A DNA stretch of 12,605 nt from Candidatus Kaiserbacteria bacterium (GCA_016182285.1 JACOXQ010000064.1:1-12605); one strand, 5' to 3'. Positions 5,945 to 12,320 are shown, counted from the stretch's first letter. The notes: generated from the sequence alone by a model not told the origin. Program-made: numbers and translations.

Positions 5945-6540
5945 TGGAGAAAACACAGAAAATGCGGACGGAGACGAGAGGAAAGTATCTGCCTATGCGC
6001 AATCTTATTTTGCGAACACTCGCCGTTGGCGGCGTACTAAGTATGGCGCTTGTAGCACCAAAAACTTTGACGCTTTTGAAGAATCTTGACCGCGGCGCGG
6101 CTAACCGCAAAAATCTATATCGTCGGATTACACAAGCGATAACCGATCTTGAATATGCCGGTTTAGTAAAAACGTTCGGAGAGCGCGGCCGCCGCAAAGT
6201 TGAACTGACTGACAAAGGGCGTACAACAATTGAAAAAGTGTATGCAAATGAGTACCGTATTCCAGAGCCGGCATTTTGGGATGGAAAGTGGCGCGTAATC
6301 ATATTTGACATTCGCGAGAAACGCCGAAGAACTCGCGACCGCCTCCGTCTTTTATTATCTGGCGCCGGATTCTTGCGGCTTCAGGACAGCGTGTGGATTT
6401 ATCCGCACCCTTGCGACGAGTTCGTTGGGCTTGTTCGCGCACATCTTAAGAGTGGCACTGGCGAAATGCTTTCTTTCGTCGCAGAAGCTCTTGAGTCGGA
6501 TAAAAAACTTCGCGAGCACTTCCGTCTTTTTTCAACATAA
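5944..6540 (+). CDS. PaaX-like transcriptional regulator with Cas2-like domain
   Basis: 198 residues. The N-terminal half (about 18-100) is a winged-helix region: LILRTLAVGGVLSMALVAPKTL, then a helix rich in arginine (NRKNLYRRITQAITDLEYAGLV) and a wing (RGRRKVELTDKGR). The C-terminal half (about 112-198) is Cas2-like: WRVIIFDI (116-123), basic EKRRRTRDRLRLLL, GFLRLQDSVWIYPHPC. D122 matches the conserved Asp that ends strand 1 of Cas2. This two-part design is that of PaaX-type repressors, which bind DNA as dimers; no cas genes or CRISPR repeats are nearby. The gene is shorter than E. coli PaaX (about 316). It is flanked by two related 38-bp palindromes, the likely binding sites, and the 5' one overlaps its promoter, so autoregulation is inferred. 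No phenylacetate genes occur in the window, so the ligand and regulon are unknown. Confidence 0.8.
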   Translation: MEKTQKMRTETRGKYLPMRNLILRTLAVGGVLSMALVAPKTLTLLKNLDRGAANRKNLYRRITQAITDLEYAGLVKTFGERGRRKVELTDKGRTTIEKVYANEYRIPEPAFWDGKWRVIIFDIREKRRRTRDRLRLLLSGAGFLRLQDSVWIYPHPCDEFVGLVRAHLKSGTGEMLSFVAEALESDKKLREHFRLFST

Positions 6541-6550
6541 CGTAACTTAA

Positions 6551-6588
6551 TGTCGGAATTTTCATCCTATAGGATGAAAATTCCGACA
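6551..6588. repeat. Perfect 38-bp palindrome between the regulator gene and infB
   Basis: Both 19-base halves (starting TGTCGGAATTTTCATCC) are exact reverse complements. It begins 10 bases after the regulator stop codon and ends 46 bases before the infB ATG. No T-run follows on either strand, so it does not look like an intrinsic terminator. The likeness to the site at 5907-5944 suggests a second operator for the same protein, or a paired end of one unit. Confidence 0.85.
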
Positions 6589-6596
6589 GGAAATGG

Positions 6597-6625
6597 TTGC
6601 GATTTTATGAATTTTGTGATGAAAT
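6597..6625 (+). promoter_or_regulatory. Possible infB promoter
   Basis: TTGCGA (6597-6602), 17 bases, then TGAAAT (6620-6625) preceded by TGa. Each box matches consensus at 4 of 6. Initiation would fall about 3 bases before the infB ATG. The -35 lies 8 bases after the perfect palindrome. Tentative. Confidence 0.35.
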
Positions 6626-6634
6626 GAACGGATT

Positions 6635-8104
6635 ATGGCTAAAGTAGCGCGGCCACCCGTCATCGCGGTGATGGGCCACATAGACCATGGCAAGTCTTCG
6701 CTTCTGGATTACATCCGGAAGGCGAACGTCGTCGCCGGCGAAGCGGGCGGCATCACGCAGCACGTCGCAGCGTACATCGCCGAACATAACGGGCGGCACG
6801 TGACATTCCTAGACACTCCAGGACATGAGGCTTTTAAAGCGCTGCGCACCAGAGGCGCGGCGGCCGCCGACATCGCCATTCTCGTCGTCGCCGCGGACGA
6901 GGGCGTGATGCCGCAGACGCTTGACGCTCTCGCCGCGATTAAAGAAGCCGGTATTCCATTTATTGCCGCGATTACGAAAATTGATAAGAATAATGCGGAC
7001 ATTGAGCGCACAAAGAATTCGCTTCTTGAGCATCAAATATTCATTGAGGGATTGGGCGGAGACATCGCGTACGCGCTCGTGTCGTCCAAGACCGGAGACG
7101 GCGTACCGGAACTTCTTGACCTTGTTCTGCTGGCATCCGACCTCGCCGAATTCACCTCCGACACTGAAGCAAGCGCAACAGGCTTTGTGCTGGAGTCAAC
7201 GCAGGACCCGAAGCGCGGCGCATCGGCGACGCTTATAATCAAGGACGGCACGCTCACGATCGGCGGTTGTGTCGTCGCGGGAGATGCGTATGCGCCGATA
7301 CGGTTTATTGAAGACTTCCGCGGTAAGCGGATTGAAACAGCGGGACCGTCAGAGCCTGTACGAATTTCAGGATTCAACAAATTGCCGGCTGCCGGAGCGC
7401 TCTTCAGCATTGCAAAAAATAAAAAAGAAGCGGAGGAGCTCGCAAGAGAAAATGCCAAAACTCTCGCCGCGTCGCCGGAGCGCGACGCGGCGGTTGAAGG
7501 AGTTGCCGAGCTCCCTCTCGTGATAAAAACGGATGTTGCGGGCTCCGTTGATGCGATCGTTCACGAACTCGCAAAGATAACGAATGAACGGGCGTCCATT
7601 CGCATCATTTCTTCCGGCGTCGGAAGCGTATCTGAAACCGATGTGAAGACCGCCTACGCTTCAAGGGGGGTCATAATCGCGTTCAATGCAGGGACCGACG
7701 CCGTCGCGCTTGAAGCCGCCGAGCGCGAAAACATTCCAATATTTTCTTTCTCCGTTATTTATGAATTATCCGCAAAAGTGAGAGAACTTCTTGAAGCGCG
7801 CGTGCCGACTATTGCGACAGAAAAAGAGCTGGGACGCGCGCTCGTGCTTAAAACGTTTTCGTCAGGAGCGAAGAGGCAGGTGCTCGGCGCGCGCCACATC
7901 TCGGGCATGCTCACCGTCGGCGACCGCGTAAAGATAATCAGAAAAGATGCGGAAGTCGCGCGAGGAAGCATTAAGAACCTCCAGCAGGCGCGCGCGGACG
8001 TTAAAGAGCTCCACACCGAAGGCGACTTCGGCGCCGAGATAGAAGCGCGCGCGGGCGCCGTCTACGGAGACGAGCTGGTCGCCTTCGCAGTTGCCGAATC
8101 ATGA
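6635..8104 (+). CDS. infB: Translation initiation factor IF-2, minimal form
   Basis: 489 residues against 890 in E. coli: the long N-terminal domains are missing and the G domain starts almost at once. G1 is GHIDHGKS (14-21), switch I GGITQHV, G3 DTPGH (60-64), G4 TKID (114-117, usually NKID) and G5 SSKTG (150-154). Domain 2 (beta barrel), domain 3 (VIKTDVAGSVDAIVHEL onward) and the C-terminal fMet-tRNA-binding barrel (SGMLTVGDRVKIIRK to the end) follow. It places initiator tRNA in the ribosomal P site and promotes subunit joining. A short IF-2 without N-domains fits a reduced genome. No Shine-Dalgarno is seen, and the last four bases overlap rbfA (ATGA), so the two are translationally coupled. 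The palindrome upstream suggests possible control by the PaaX-like protein; this is inference. Confidence 0.95.
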   Translation: MAKVARPPVIAVMGHIDHGKSSLLDYIRKANVVAGEAGGITQHVAAYIAEHNGRHVTFLDTPGHEAFKALRTRGAAAADIAILVVAADEGVMPQTLDALAAIKEAGIPFIAAITKIDKNNADIERTKNSLLEHQIFIEGLGGDIAYALVSSKTGDGVPELLDLVLLASDLAEFTSDTEASATGFVLESTQDPKRGASATLIIKDGTLTIGGCVVAGDAYAPIRFIEDFRGKRIETAGPSEPVRISGFNKLPAAGALFSIAKNKKEAEELARENAKTLAASPERDAAVEGVAELPLVIKTDVAGSVDAIVHELAKITNERASIRIISSGVGSVSETDVKTAYASRGVIIAFNAGTDAVALEAAERENIPIFSFSVIYELSAKVRELLEARVPTIATEKELGRALVLKTFSSGAKRQVLGARHISGMLTVGDRVKIIRKDAEVARGSIKNLQQARADVKELHTEGDFGAEIEARAGAVYGDELVAFAVAES

Positions 8105-8403
8105 AGTCAACCGCTCGCGCAACGGAAATAGTGGCGCGCGAAGCGGCATTGTTTATCGCGCAGGAAGCCGGCGCAGAATCGCTCATTACGGTTATTCGGG
8201 CGGAATCAGTCGCGCACGGAGAACGCGTGCTGATTTTTGTCAGCGTATTTCCAGTAGAGAAGGCTCGCGCGGCGCTCGCCTTCCTTGAGCGCCAGCGCGA
8301 AGCATTCTCAAATCATTTAAAATCGCACACGCATCTGCGCCTCCCGCGCATAGACTTCATGTTAGACAACGGCGAACAGTCGGGCGAATTTCCTAAAAAT
8401 TAG
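8101..8403 (+). CDS. rbfA: RbfA-like 30S maturation factor
   Basis: 100 residues, a little shorter than typical RbfA (about 110-130). The pattern fits the single KH-like domain: an N-terminal helix with hydrophobic and Glu residues (EIVAREAALFIAQEAG), strand LITVIRAESVAHGERVLIFVSVFP, helix EKARAALAFLERQREAFSNHLKSHTHLR, then LPRIDFMLDNGEQSG, which matches the RbfA (v)PeltFxxDxsxxxg ending. RbfA binds the 30S subunit near helix 1 of 16S rRNA during late assembly and in the cold. The ATG overlaps the infB stop (ATGA); infB next to rbfA is a very common bacterial order, which supports the call despite weak sequence identity. Confidence 0.7.
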   Translation: MKSTARATEIVAREAALFIAQEAGAESLITVIRAESVAHGERVLIFVSVFPVEKARAALAFLERQREAFSNHLKSHTHLRLPRIDFMLDNGEQSGEFPKN

Positions 8404-8418
8404 GTATCATCAAACAAC

Positions 8419-8490
8419 GGCCCGGTGGTGAAGTGGTAACACGACGCTCTGCAAAAGCGTTATGCGCGGGTTCAATTCCCGCCCGGGCCT
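8419..8490 (+). tRNA. tRNA-Cys (GCA anticodon)
   Basis: Acceptor GGCCCGG pairs perfectly with CCGGGCC; anticodon stem ACGCT/AGCGT closes loop CTGCAAA (anticodon GCA); T stem GCGGG/CCCGC closes TTCAATT. The discriminator is T8490, the expected identity base for tRNA-Cys. CCA is not encoded. TATCAT at 8405-8410 could be its -10. A small hairpin GCACAA/TTGTGC (8501-8516) follows without a T-run. Confidence 0.95.
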
Positions 8491-8525
8491 CTCGAGTTAT
8501 GCACAATTGGTTGTGCCTATTAAAA

Positions 8526-8536
8526 TGGTAGACGCA
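8526..8536 (+). repeat. tRNA-Leu D-arm fragment upstream of the HNH gene
   Basis: TGGTAGACGCA is identical to the D-arm stretch of tRNA-Leu(UAG) at 9305-9315, and is preceded by AAA as there. It is not part of an intact tRNA. It could be a remnant of a disrupted tRNA-Leu or chance. Confidence 0.4.
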
Positions 8537-8554
8537 TATATGATAGTATATATG
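8535..8554. promoter_or_regulatory. AT-rich inverted repeat just before the HNH start codon
   Basis: CATATAT and ATATATG are 7-bp inverted arms around GATAGT, ending one base before the ATG. The TATATGATAG core may also contain the -10 of the HNH gene, so an operator or promoter role is plausible. Confidence 0.35.
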
Positions 8555-8555
8555 T

Positions 8556-9077
8556 ATGAGACCCATTCCAAAACATTGGGAAGAAAAGTCCTTACTAGAT
8601 GTAATTAATTCTTCACGAAGCGTTCGTGATGCATTGCAAAAAATGGGTCTTAAAGGTGCCGGAGGAAATTACCGTTATTTTGAAAAGTTCGTTACAGAAT
8701 ATAAAATAAACACGGACCATTTCCTAGGGCAAGGATGGAGTAAAGATAAAAATGTCCCTAAAGAACCTGTCTGGAGTCTTAAGGAAATTCTTGTTTCAAA
8801 TAGTAGCTTCTCAATTCATCAGCTTAAGAAACGTTTGTTCAGTGCTGGTCTCAAAAAACCCAAGTGTGAAGAATGCGGATGGGCAAAGCGAAGTGAAGAC
8901 GGTCGAATTCCAATCGAAATAGATCACATAAACGGAGATCATTTTGATAATAGACTTGAAAATCTGCGCATACTTTGTCCTAATTGCCATAGCATGAAGC
9001 CCACTCATCGTGGTAGAAATAAAGGTATACGCCGAGGTGGTGAAACTGGTAGACACTCGACACTTAAAATGTCGTGA
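8556..9077 (+). CDS. HNH endonuclease, putative homing-type, running into tRNA-Leu
   Basis: 173 residues. The N-terminal part (about 10-60: SLLDVINSSRSVRDALQKMGLKGAGGNYR...INTDHFLG) looks like the helix-turn-helix domain that precedes HNH in many small stand-alone nucleases. The HNH core is at 104-156: C104-xx-C107 and C141-xx-C144 hold the structural zinc, and EIDHINGD (121-128) with H124, then N132/N136 and H145, form the beta-beta-alpha metal motif. All key residues are present, so the enzyme should be active. Its base composition is clearly AT-rich compared with infB and rpmG operons, a sign of transfer. Residues from about 159 to the stop (GGETGRHSTLKMS) are encoded by the 5' half of tRNA-Leu(UAA). 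The overlap suggests insertion flush against the tRNA with use of its sequence as the C-terminus. Target site unknown. Confidence 0.85.
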   Translation: MRPIPKHWEEKSLLDVINSSRSVRDALQKMGLKGAGGNYRYFEKFVTEYKINTDHFLGQGWSKDKNVPKEPVWSLKEILVSNSSFSIHQLKKRLFSAGLKKPKCEECGWAKRSEDGRIPIEIDHINGDHFDNRLENLRILCPNCHSMKPTHRGRNKGIRRGGETGRHSTLKMS

Positions 9078-9118
9078 GCTTTAATCGGCTCTTGTGGGTT
9101 CGATTCCCACCCTCGGCA
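9031..9118 (+). tRNA. tRNA-Leu (UAA anticodon)
   Basis: Acceptor GCCGAGG/CCTCGGC; anticodon stem CGACA/TGTCG with loop CTTAAAA (anticodon TAA); long class II variable arm; T stem GTGGG/CCCAC around TTCGATT; discriminator A9118. No encoded CCA. The first 47 bases are also the 3' end of the HNH reading frame. Confidence 0.95.
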
Positions 9119-9146
9119 CATTGTGGTAAATTATTTAAGTTCTCGC

Positions 9147-9219
9147 GCGCCCATAGCTCAGTTGGTAGAGCATCGGACTCTTAATCCGTTGGTCCCAGGT
9201 TCGAGTCCTGGTGGGCGCA
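9147..9219 (+). tRNA. tRNA-Lys (CUU anticodon)
   Basis: Acceptor GCGCCCA/TGGGCGC; anticodon loop CTCTTAA (anticodon CTT) on stem CGGA/TCCG; T stem CCAGG/CCTGG around TTCGAGT; discriminator A9219. No encoded CCA. Its 3' terminal GCA forms the first bases of a trailing hairpin repeat. Confidence 0.95.
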
Positions 9220-9261
9220 CTGCTTCGCTCCATGGGAATGGAGCTACTCAGTGCACAGCAC
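9217..9261 (+). repeat. REP-like hairpin repeat at the tRNA-Lys 3' end, copy A
   Basis: GCACTG (9217-9222) pairs with CAGTGC (9249-9254), then an internal loop, then GCTCCAT (9227-9233) with ATGGAGC (9238-9244) around GGGA. The tail AGTGC-aca-GCAC can form a competing small hairpin. The frame CACTnCTTCGC...GCTACnCAGTGCnCnGCAC is shared with copy B at 9368-9403. No T-run, so not a standard terminator. Confidence 0.7.
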
Positions 9262-9288
9262 AACGCGAATACGTTATAGTTCTTCTAT

Positions 9289-9370
9289 GCTGGGGTGGCG
9301 AAATTGGTAGACGCAACAGACTTAGGATCTGTCGCCGCAAGGCATGGAGGTTCGAGTCCTCTCCCCAGCA
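9289..9370 (+). tRNA. tRNA-Leu (UAG anticodon)
   Basis: Acceptor GCTGGGG/CCCCAGC; anticodon stem ACAGA/TCTGT with loop CTTAGGA (anticodon TAG); variable arm GTCGCCGCAAGGCAT; T stem GGAGG/CCTCT (one G-U) around TTCGAGT; discriminator A9370. No encoded CCA. Its 3' GCA again begins a trailing hairpin repeat. Confidence 0.95.
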
Positions 9371-9403
9371 CTACTTCGCGTAAAGCTACGCAGTGCGCGG
9401 CAC
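9368..9403 (+). repeat. REP-like hairpin repeat at the tRNA-Leu(UAG) 3' end, copy B
   Basis: GCACT (9368-9372) pairs with AGTGC (9392-9396) and GCGTA (9378-9382) with TACGC (9387-9391) around AAGC, with ACTTC bulged. The tail AGTGC-gcg-GCAC repeats the copy A ending. The inner stem differs in sequence between copies but stays paired, which suggests the structure matters. Confidence 0.7.
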
Positions 9404-9404
9404 C

Positions 9405-9432
9405 TTGACTTTTATCTAGTTTCGTGTATTCT
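9405..9432 (+). promoter_or_regulatory. Promoter of the SPFH operon
   Basis: TTGACT (9405-9410), 16 bases, TATTCT (9427-9432). Predicted start about 9439, leaving a 5' leader of about 44 bases that holds the ribosome binding site. Confidence 0.6.
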
Positions 9433-9468
9433 GCATGGCAGAAAGCGGTTATTTTCGTTGTTAAATTC

Positions 9469-9475
9469 AAAGGAG
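9469..9475 (+). promoter_or_regulatory. Strong Shine-Dalgarno of the SPFH gene
   Basis: AAAGGAG lies 7 bases before the ATG at 9483. It stands out because most other genes here lack a recognisable Shine-Dalgarno. Confidence 0.75.
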
Positions 9476-9482
9476 AAACATT

Positions 9483-10901
9483 ATGTCAGAAATATTGATT
9501 GTTGTTGGCTTGTTGGCGGTGATTGCCATTCTGGGTTACATCATCATCTTGTTGCTGGCGAACCTTGGGGCCTACTTCACGAAGATAGCCCAAGGCACCA
9601 CGGTCTTCATCGATGCCGGCGACAAACTGAGGTCAATCTGGCCGAATGTCGGCGGGTACAAGATGTCACAAGATGAAGACCTCGGAGGCCGGCATTGGCT
9701 TATTCCGACAAAGAATAAAGACCCGAAGGAAAGTGAGAAGGAAAGGATGGAGAGCTTTTTCCACGACTCCCTTCCTGGGACCGTATGGTTCCAGAAATGG
9801 CTCTGGAGGAGGCGCGGTGTGAGATTCATGAGCTGGTTCTGGGGCATCAATGTGACTCGCCATTGCTTCGATCTAAGAAAGGGCGGGAGGAGAAGGATTG
9901 AGGCACGGTCCGAACTAAAGGAGAAGGATGCACCTCTTCGGTCTCGCGTAGTAGATTCAGAAGGGGGTACGGACGTTGATTCTCTTCTCTTCATTGCGCC
10001 ACGACCGGTATATGTGGAAGGAGTGGAGCTCGCGGGAGATAATTCAAAAATCAATCTCCTGCTTCTGCCGGTCTTTCAGCAGGTAATACCGGCTCTGCCG
10101 GTGTATTACCTCATGGGGGACTTCTTCACGCTCCTTGACGCCGCTGTAGAAGCGGGGATGGTTGATCTCGGAGCTAGTCATCGTGTCGCAGTCTATAAGG
10201 GTACTGACCGGTTTGCACATAACGCCTTTGATCCGAAGATGGGGGATCCGCATGGAAATAAGGGGCCCGAGTACGAGAATATGTACGAACCGAGTCCTCT
10301 GACCTACTCTCATTGGCTGAAACTCACAAAAGCTGGCGAAGGATCACCCTTGGAGCAACGACTCCACCTGCTTAATGTGAACAAAGCGTACCGCCAGAAA
10401 TTGGTAGAGAAGGGGGCAACAGAACTGGTTGGATATATCGACCAACTAACCCATGAGAAACTGGCTGGTGGAGATGATGTTGGGGCGGAAATCCCGAGCG
10501 GGATCATTCCCCGATTCGGATTCGCTCTCGTGAGTATCAGAAGCGTTGAGTGGGAACCTCACGGAACCACCGAAAACTTGGCCAAAGCTCTTTTGGCAAG
10601 GGAAATACAGTTCCACACAGCGGAGGGTGTCCGGAAAGAAGCCGAAGGCGTGCGAGACGCCATATTGGCACGAGCGGAAGGCGAATCAAGTCGTTATGAA
10701 CGACTCGCGACCGCTCTCATCAATAAAGGGGTGGACCCCAATGTAGCAGCCGAGGTCGTGAGAACGCAGCTTCGCACGGAGAACATCGGCGGTCCGAACA
10801 GCAAAGTCAGAACGTACGTCGAGGGAGGAGCATCTGCCTCGGTAATGGTTCCTGCTGATTCGGATGACTCGGACACCGAAACCAAAAATAAAGGGGCATA
10901 A
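9483..10901 (+). CDS. SPFH/Band 7-type membrane protein
   Basis: 472 residues. A single N-terminal membrane segment (about 4-30) is followed by AQGTTVFIDAGDKLR, typical of the start of SPFH (stomatin/prohibitin/flotillin) domains. The SPFH region extends to about 360, with IIPRFGFALVSIRSVEWEP (341-359) matching its last strand, where stomatins have WGIxVxxVxI. A charged alpha-helix with Ala/Glu repeats (about 365-410, REIQFHTAEGVRKEAEGVRDAILARAEGES) would drive oligomerisation, and the C-terminus is a short hydrophobic/Val-rich stretch and an acidic tail. The insert with conserved-looking Trp and Arg (about 100-140) is unusual. SPFH proteins form membrane scaffolds that organise other membrane proteins or protease access. 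It shares an operon with a four-TM protein starting 2 bases after its stop. The specific role is not known. Confidence 0.75.
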   Translation: MSEILIVVGLLAVIAILGYIIILLLANLGAYFTKIAQGTTVFIDAGDKLRSIWPNVGGYKMSQDEDLGGRHWLIPTKNKDPKESEKERMESFFHDSLPGTVWFQKWLWRRRGVRFMSWFWGINVTRHCFDLRKGGRRRIEARSELKEKDAPLRSRVVDSEGGTDVDSLLFIAPRPVYVEGVELAGDNSKINLLLLPVFQQVIPALPVYYLMGDFFTLLDAAVEAGMVDLGASHRVAVYKGTDRFAHNAFDPKMGDPHGNKGPEYENMYEPSPLTYSHWLKLTKAGEGSPLEQRLHLLNVNKAYRQKLVEKGATELVGYIDQLTHEKLAGGDDVGAEIPSGIIPRFGFALVSIRSVEWEPHGTTENLAKALLAREIQFHTAEGVRKEAEGVRDAILARAEGESSRYERLATALINKGVDPNVAAEVVRTQLRTENIGGPNSKVRTYVEGGASASVMVPADSDDSDTETKNKGA

Positions 10902-10903
10902 TC

Positions 10904-11614
10904 ATGGAGAGTCTACTCAAATATCTTTCCGTTGCATTTGTAGTACTTGTTGCGGTTGCTCTGCTCCTCGGGATAGCAAATGGGGTGGCAGCAAAGATGC
11001 GCAAGCGCAAAGAAAAAACCGACACGAAGAAGGACGCGAGTAAGGGTGAGGAGAAATGGTACTCGCAGTACACGAAGTACTCGTGGACCATCGGTCTCGT
11101 CCTTGCCGGCGCGGCAATCTTCTACTGGGAGTTGTATACCCAGGGGTTGCGCCCGCGACAGGTTGGGAGTTGGAGCTGGGAGCACTGGCTCTGGATTCTC
11201 GCCTTCCTCGGTATCGCCATTGCCCTCATCAAGCTGAACGAAAAGGCTCTGGGGACGCTGGCGAAAACGATGGAGTCTGCAGCTGTTGCGGCTCCGCTCG
11301 TGCTCTTTCTCGGATTCCCGGTGTGGTTCGGGATAGTAGACGCCTTCCTACCGACGCGGGTGTGTAAGGACGGCAATATGTCCGGAAACACCGTCTGCAA
11401 TCTCAACACCGCTTGGTCTACCAAGTTCCGGGCGGCAGAGGGCAGAGCGGCTGACGGCGCGAACTTGTGCTACAGCCCATCCAGCTTGGTGGAGCACGAC
11501 TACATTGTGGTAAATGGCACATCATTTTACAGCCTTCGCAGCAAGGAGGGAGAAATAGAGGCGAAGTACATCTTCAAGAAGCTCCCGCCAGATGGAAAGT
11601 GTCCTGAATTATAA
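10904..11614 (+). CDS. Four-TM protein of unknown function with exported Cys-containing tail
   Basis: 236 residues; I do not recognise the family. Membrane segments lie at about 7-29, 60-79, 95-112 and 124-149. The strongly basic stretch KMRKRKEK after the first one should face the cytoplasm, which places the N-terminus and the C-terminal domain (150-236) outside. That domain has exactly four cysteines (154, 165, 189, 233), enough for two disulfides. The ATG is 2 bases after the SPFH stop, with a weak AGGGG before it, so translation is probably coupled. Bacterial SPFH proteins often pair with a membrane partner such as NfeD; this protein does not look like NfeD but could fill that place. That is inference from context. 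An intrinsic terminator follows. Confidence 0.7.
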   Translation: MESLLKYLSVAFVVLVAVALLLGIANGVAAKMRKRKEKTDTKKDASKGEEKWYSQYTKYSWTIGLVLAGAAIFYWELYTQGLRPRQVGSWSWEHWLWILAFLGIAIALIKLNEKALGTLAKTMESAAVAAPLVLFLGFPVWFGIVDAFLPTRVCKDGNMSGNTVCNLNTAWSTKFRAAEGRAADGANLCYSPSSLVEHDYIVVNGTSFYSLRSKEGEIEAKYIFKKLPPDGKCPEL

Positions 11615-11630
11615 GCAACTGTTCTTTGCA

Positions 11631-11661
11631 CCGCCGCGCCCAAAGCGCGGCGGCTTTTTTT
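11631..11661 (+). terminator. Intrinsic terminator of the SPFH operon
   Basis: CCGCCGCGC (11631-11639) pairs perfectly with GCGCGGCGG (11645-11653) around CCAAA, followed by C and seven T. On the minus strand the same hairpin has no T-run, so it serves only the plus-strand operon, although the pilin genes converge on it. Confidence 0.9.
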
Positions 11662-11679
11662 CTTTTCCAATCCGCTTTT

Positions 11680-11949
11680 CTACTGCGATATCTTCTGAAT
11701 CGGCGGGAGGCTGAATGTCCCGAGAGCGATATTTATGATGCCGTACGCGCCGAAGATGATGACGAGCCCGACAAGCCCCCACATTATTGCCTTCTTTCCC
11801 TCCGTGCGCTTCGTTTCATCCCCAGCATGCGCGACGAACTCAAACACGCCCCAGACGAAGAGAACGAACGCCACTGCCGCCAGAAGCAGAATTACCGGAT
11901 TGATTATCTGCACGACGACCTTCTCTAGGAACTGGTTAAGGACTTCCAT
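11680..11949 (-). CDS. Two-TM pilin-like (TrbC/VirB2-type) protein
   Basis: 89 residues with no signal peptide. Two hydrophobic segments (about 14-38 and 54-77) flank a short polar loop, FVAHAGDETKRTEGKK. The second begins AIMWGLVGLVIIFGAYGIINIALG, which matches the other pilin-like proteins of the window (K-x-MWG-hydrophobic-VNI). VirB2/TrbC pilins are processed two-helix membrane proteins that build conjugative-type pili; in this group the same fold recurs in tandem copies. The ATG shares one base with the upstream stop (TAATG), so the two genes are translationally coupled. The last gene of the array; its 3' end converges on the SPFH operon. Confidence 0.75.
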   Translation of the reverse strand: MEVLNQFLEKVVVQIINPVILLLAAVAFVLFVWGVFEFVAHAGDETKRTEGKKAIMWGLVGLVIIFGAYGIINIALGTFSLPPIQKISQ

Positions 11950-12320
11950 TACCTAACCTGGACGCCGGAGGTAGGCACCGTCGCCGGAGCTGCGGTATTG
12001 CCGAAGCGGATGGTGCCGGTGAGAATGTTCACGAGACCCCAGATGGAGACCATTACGAAGAAGCCGATAAGGCCCCAGAGCATGAGATTCTTGCCCTGCT
12101 CTTTCACTTCTTCAGAGTTGGCACCGACGATAAAGGTCTTGAACGCGCCGTAGAGGAAGACGATAAACGCGACGGCGAAGAGGACAGGCACGAGCACGTT
12201 GTTGATGAAATTAATGACGAACGTGCCGGCGTCCGAGAGATTGTTAAGCTGGGCGAACGCGACGAGCGGCAGGGCCAATGCGGCTACCGTTCCTGATGTG
12301 AGGGCTAGAGCTTTTTTCAT
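11949..12320 (-). CDS. Pilin-like (TrbC/VirB2-type) protein with signal peptide
   Basis: 123 residues from the ATG at 12320. A signal peptide (MKKALALTSGTVAALALPLVAFA, cleavage likely before QLNN) is followed by two membrane segments (about 36-57 and 75-98) around the polar loop GANSEEVKEQGKNL. The second has LMLWGLIGFFVMVSIWGLVNILTG, parallel to its neighbours. The frame stays open upstream to an ATG at 12374, but a good promoter (TTGACC, 16 bases, TATACT) lies inside that extension and the signal peptide begins at 12320, so the shorter start is preferred. Predicted transcript starts about 20 bases before the ATG. Probable structural subunit of a pilus-like or secretion apparatus. Confidence 0.8.
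   Translation of the reverse strand: MKKALALTSGTVAALALPLVAFAQLNNLSDAGTFVINFINNVLVPVLFAVAFIVFLYGAFKTFIVGANSEEVKEQGKNLMLWGLIGFFVMVSIWGLVNILTGTIRFGNTAAPATVPTSGVQVR

Noticed and set aside
5944..6540. CRISPR-associated Cas2
   Set aside because: The C-terminal half is Cas2-like, but there is a winged-helix N-terminus, no other cas gene and no CRISPR repeats; a PaaX-type regulator explains it better.
6551..6588. Intrinsic terminator of the PaaX-like gene
   Set aside because: The hairpin is strong, but no T-run follows on either strand and the symmetry matches the upstream promoter site.
8501..8516. Terminator after tRNA-Cys
   Set aside because: Only a 6-bp stem and no T-run; at most a minor structure.
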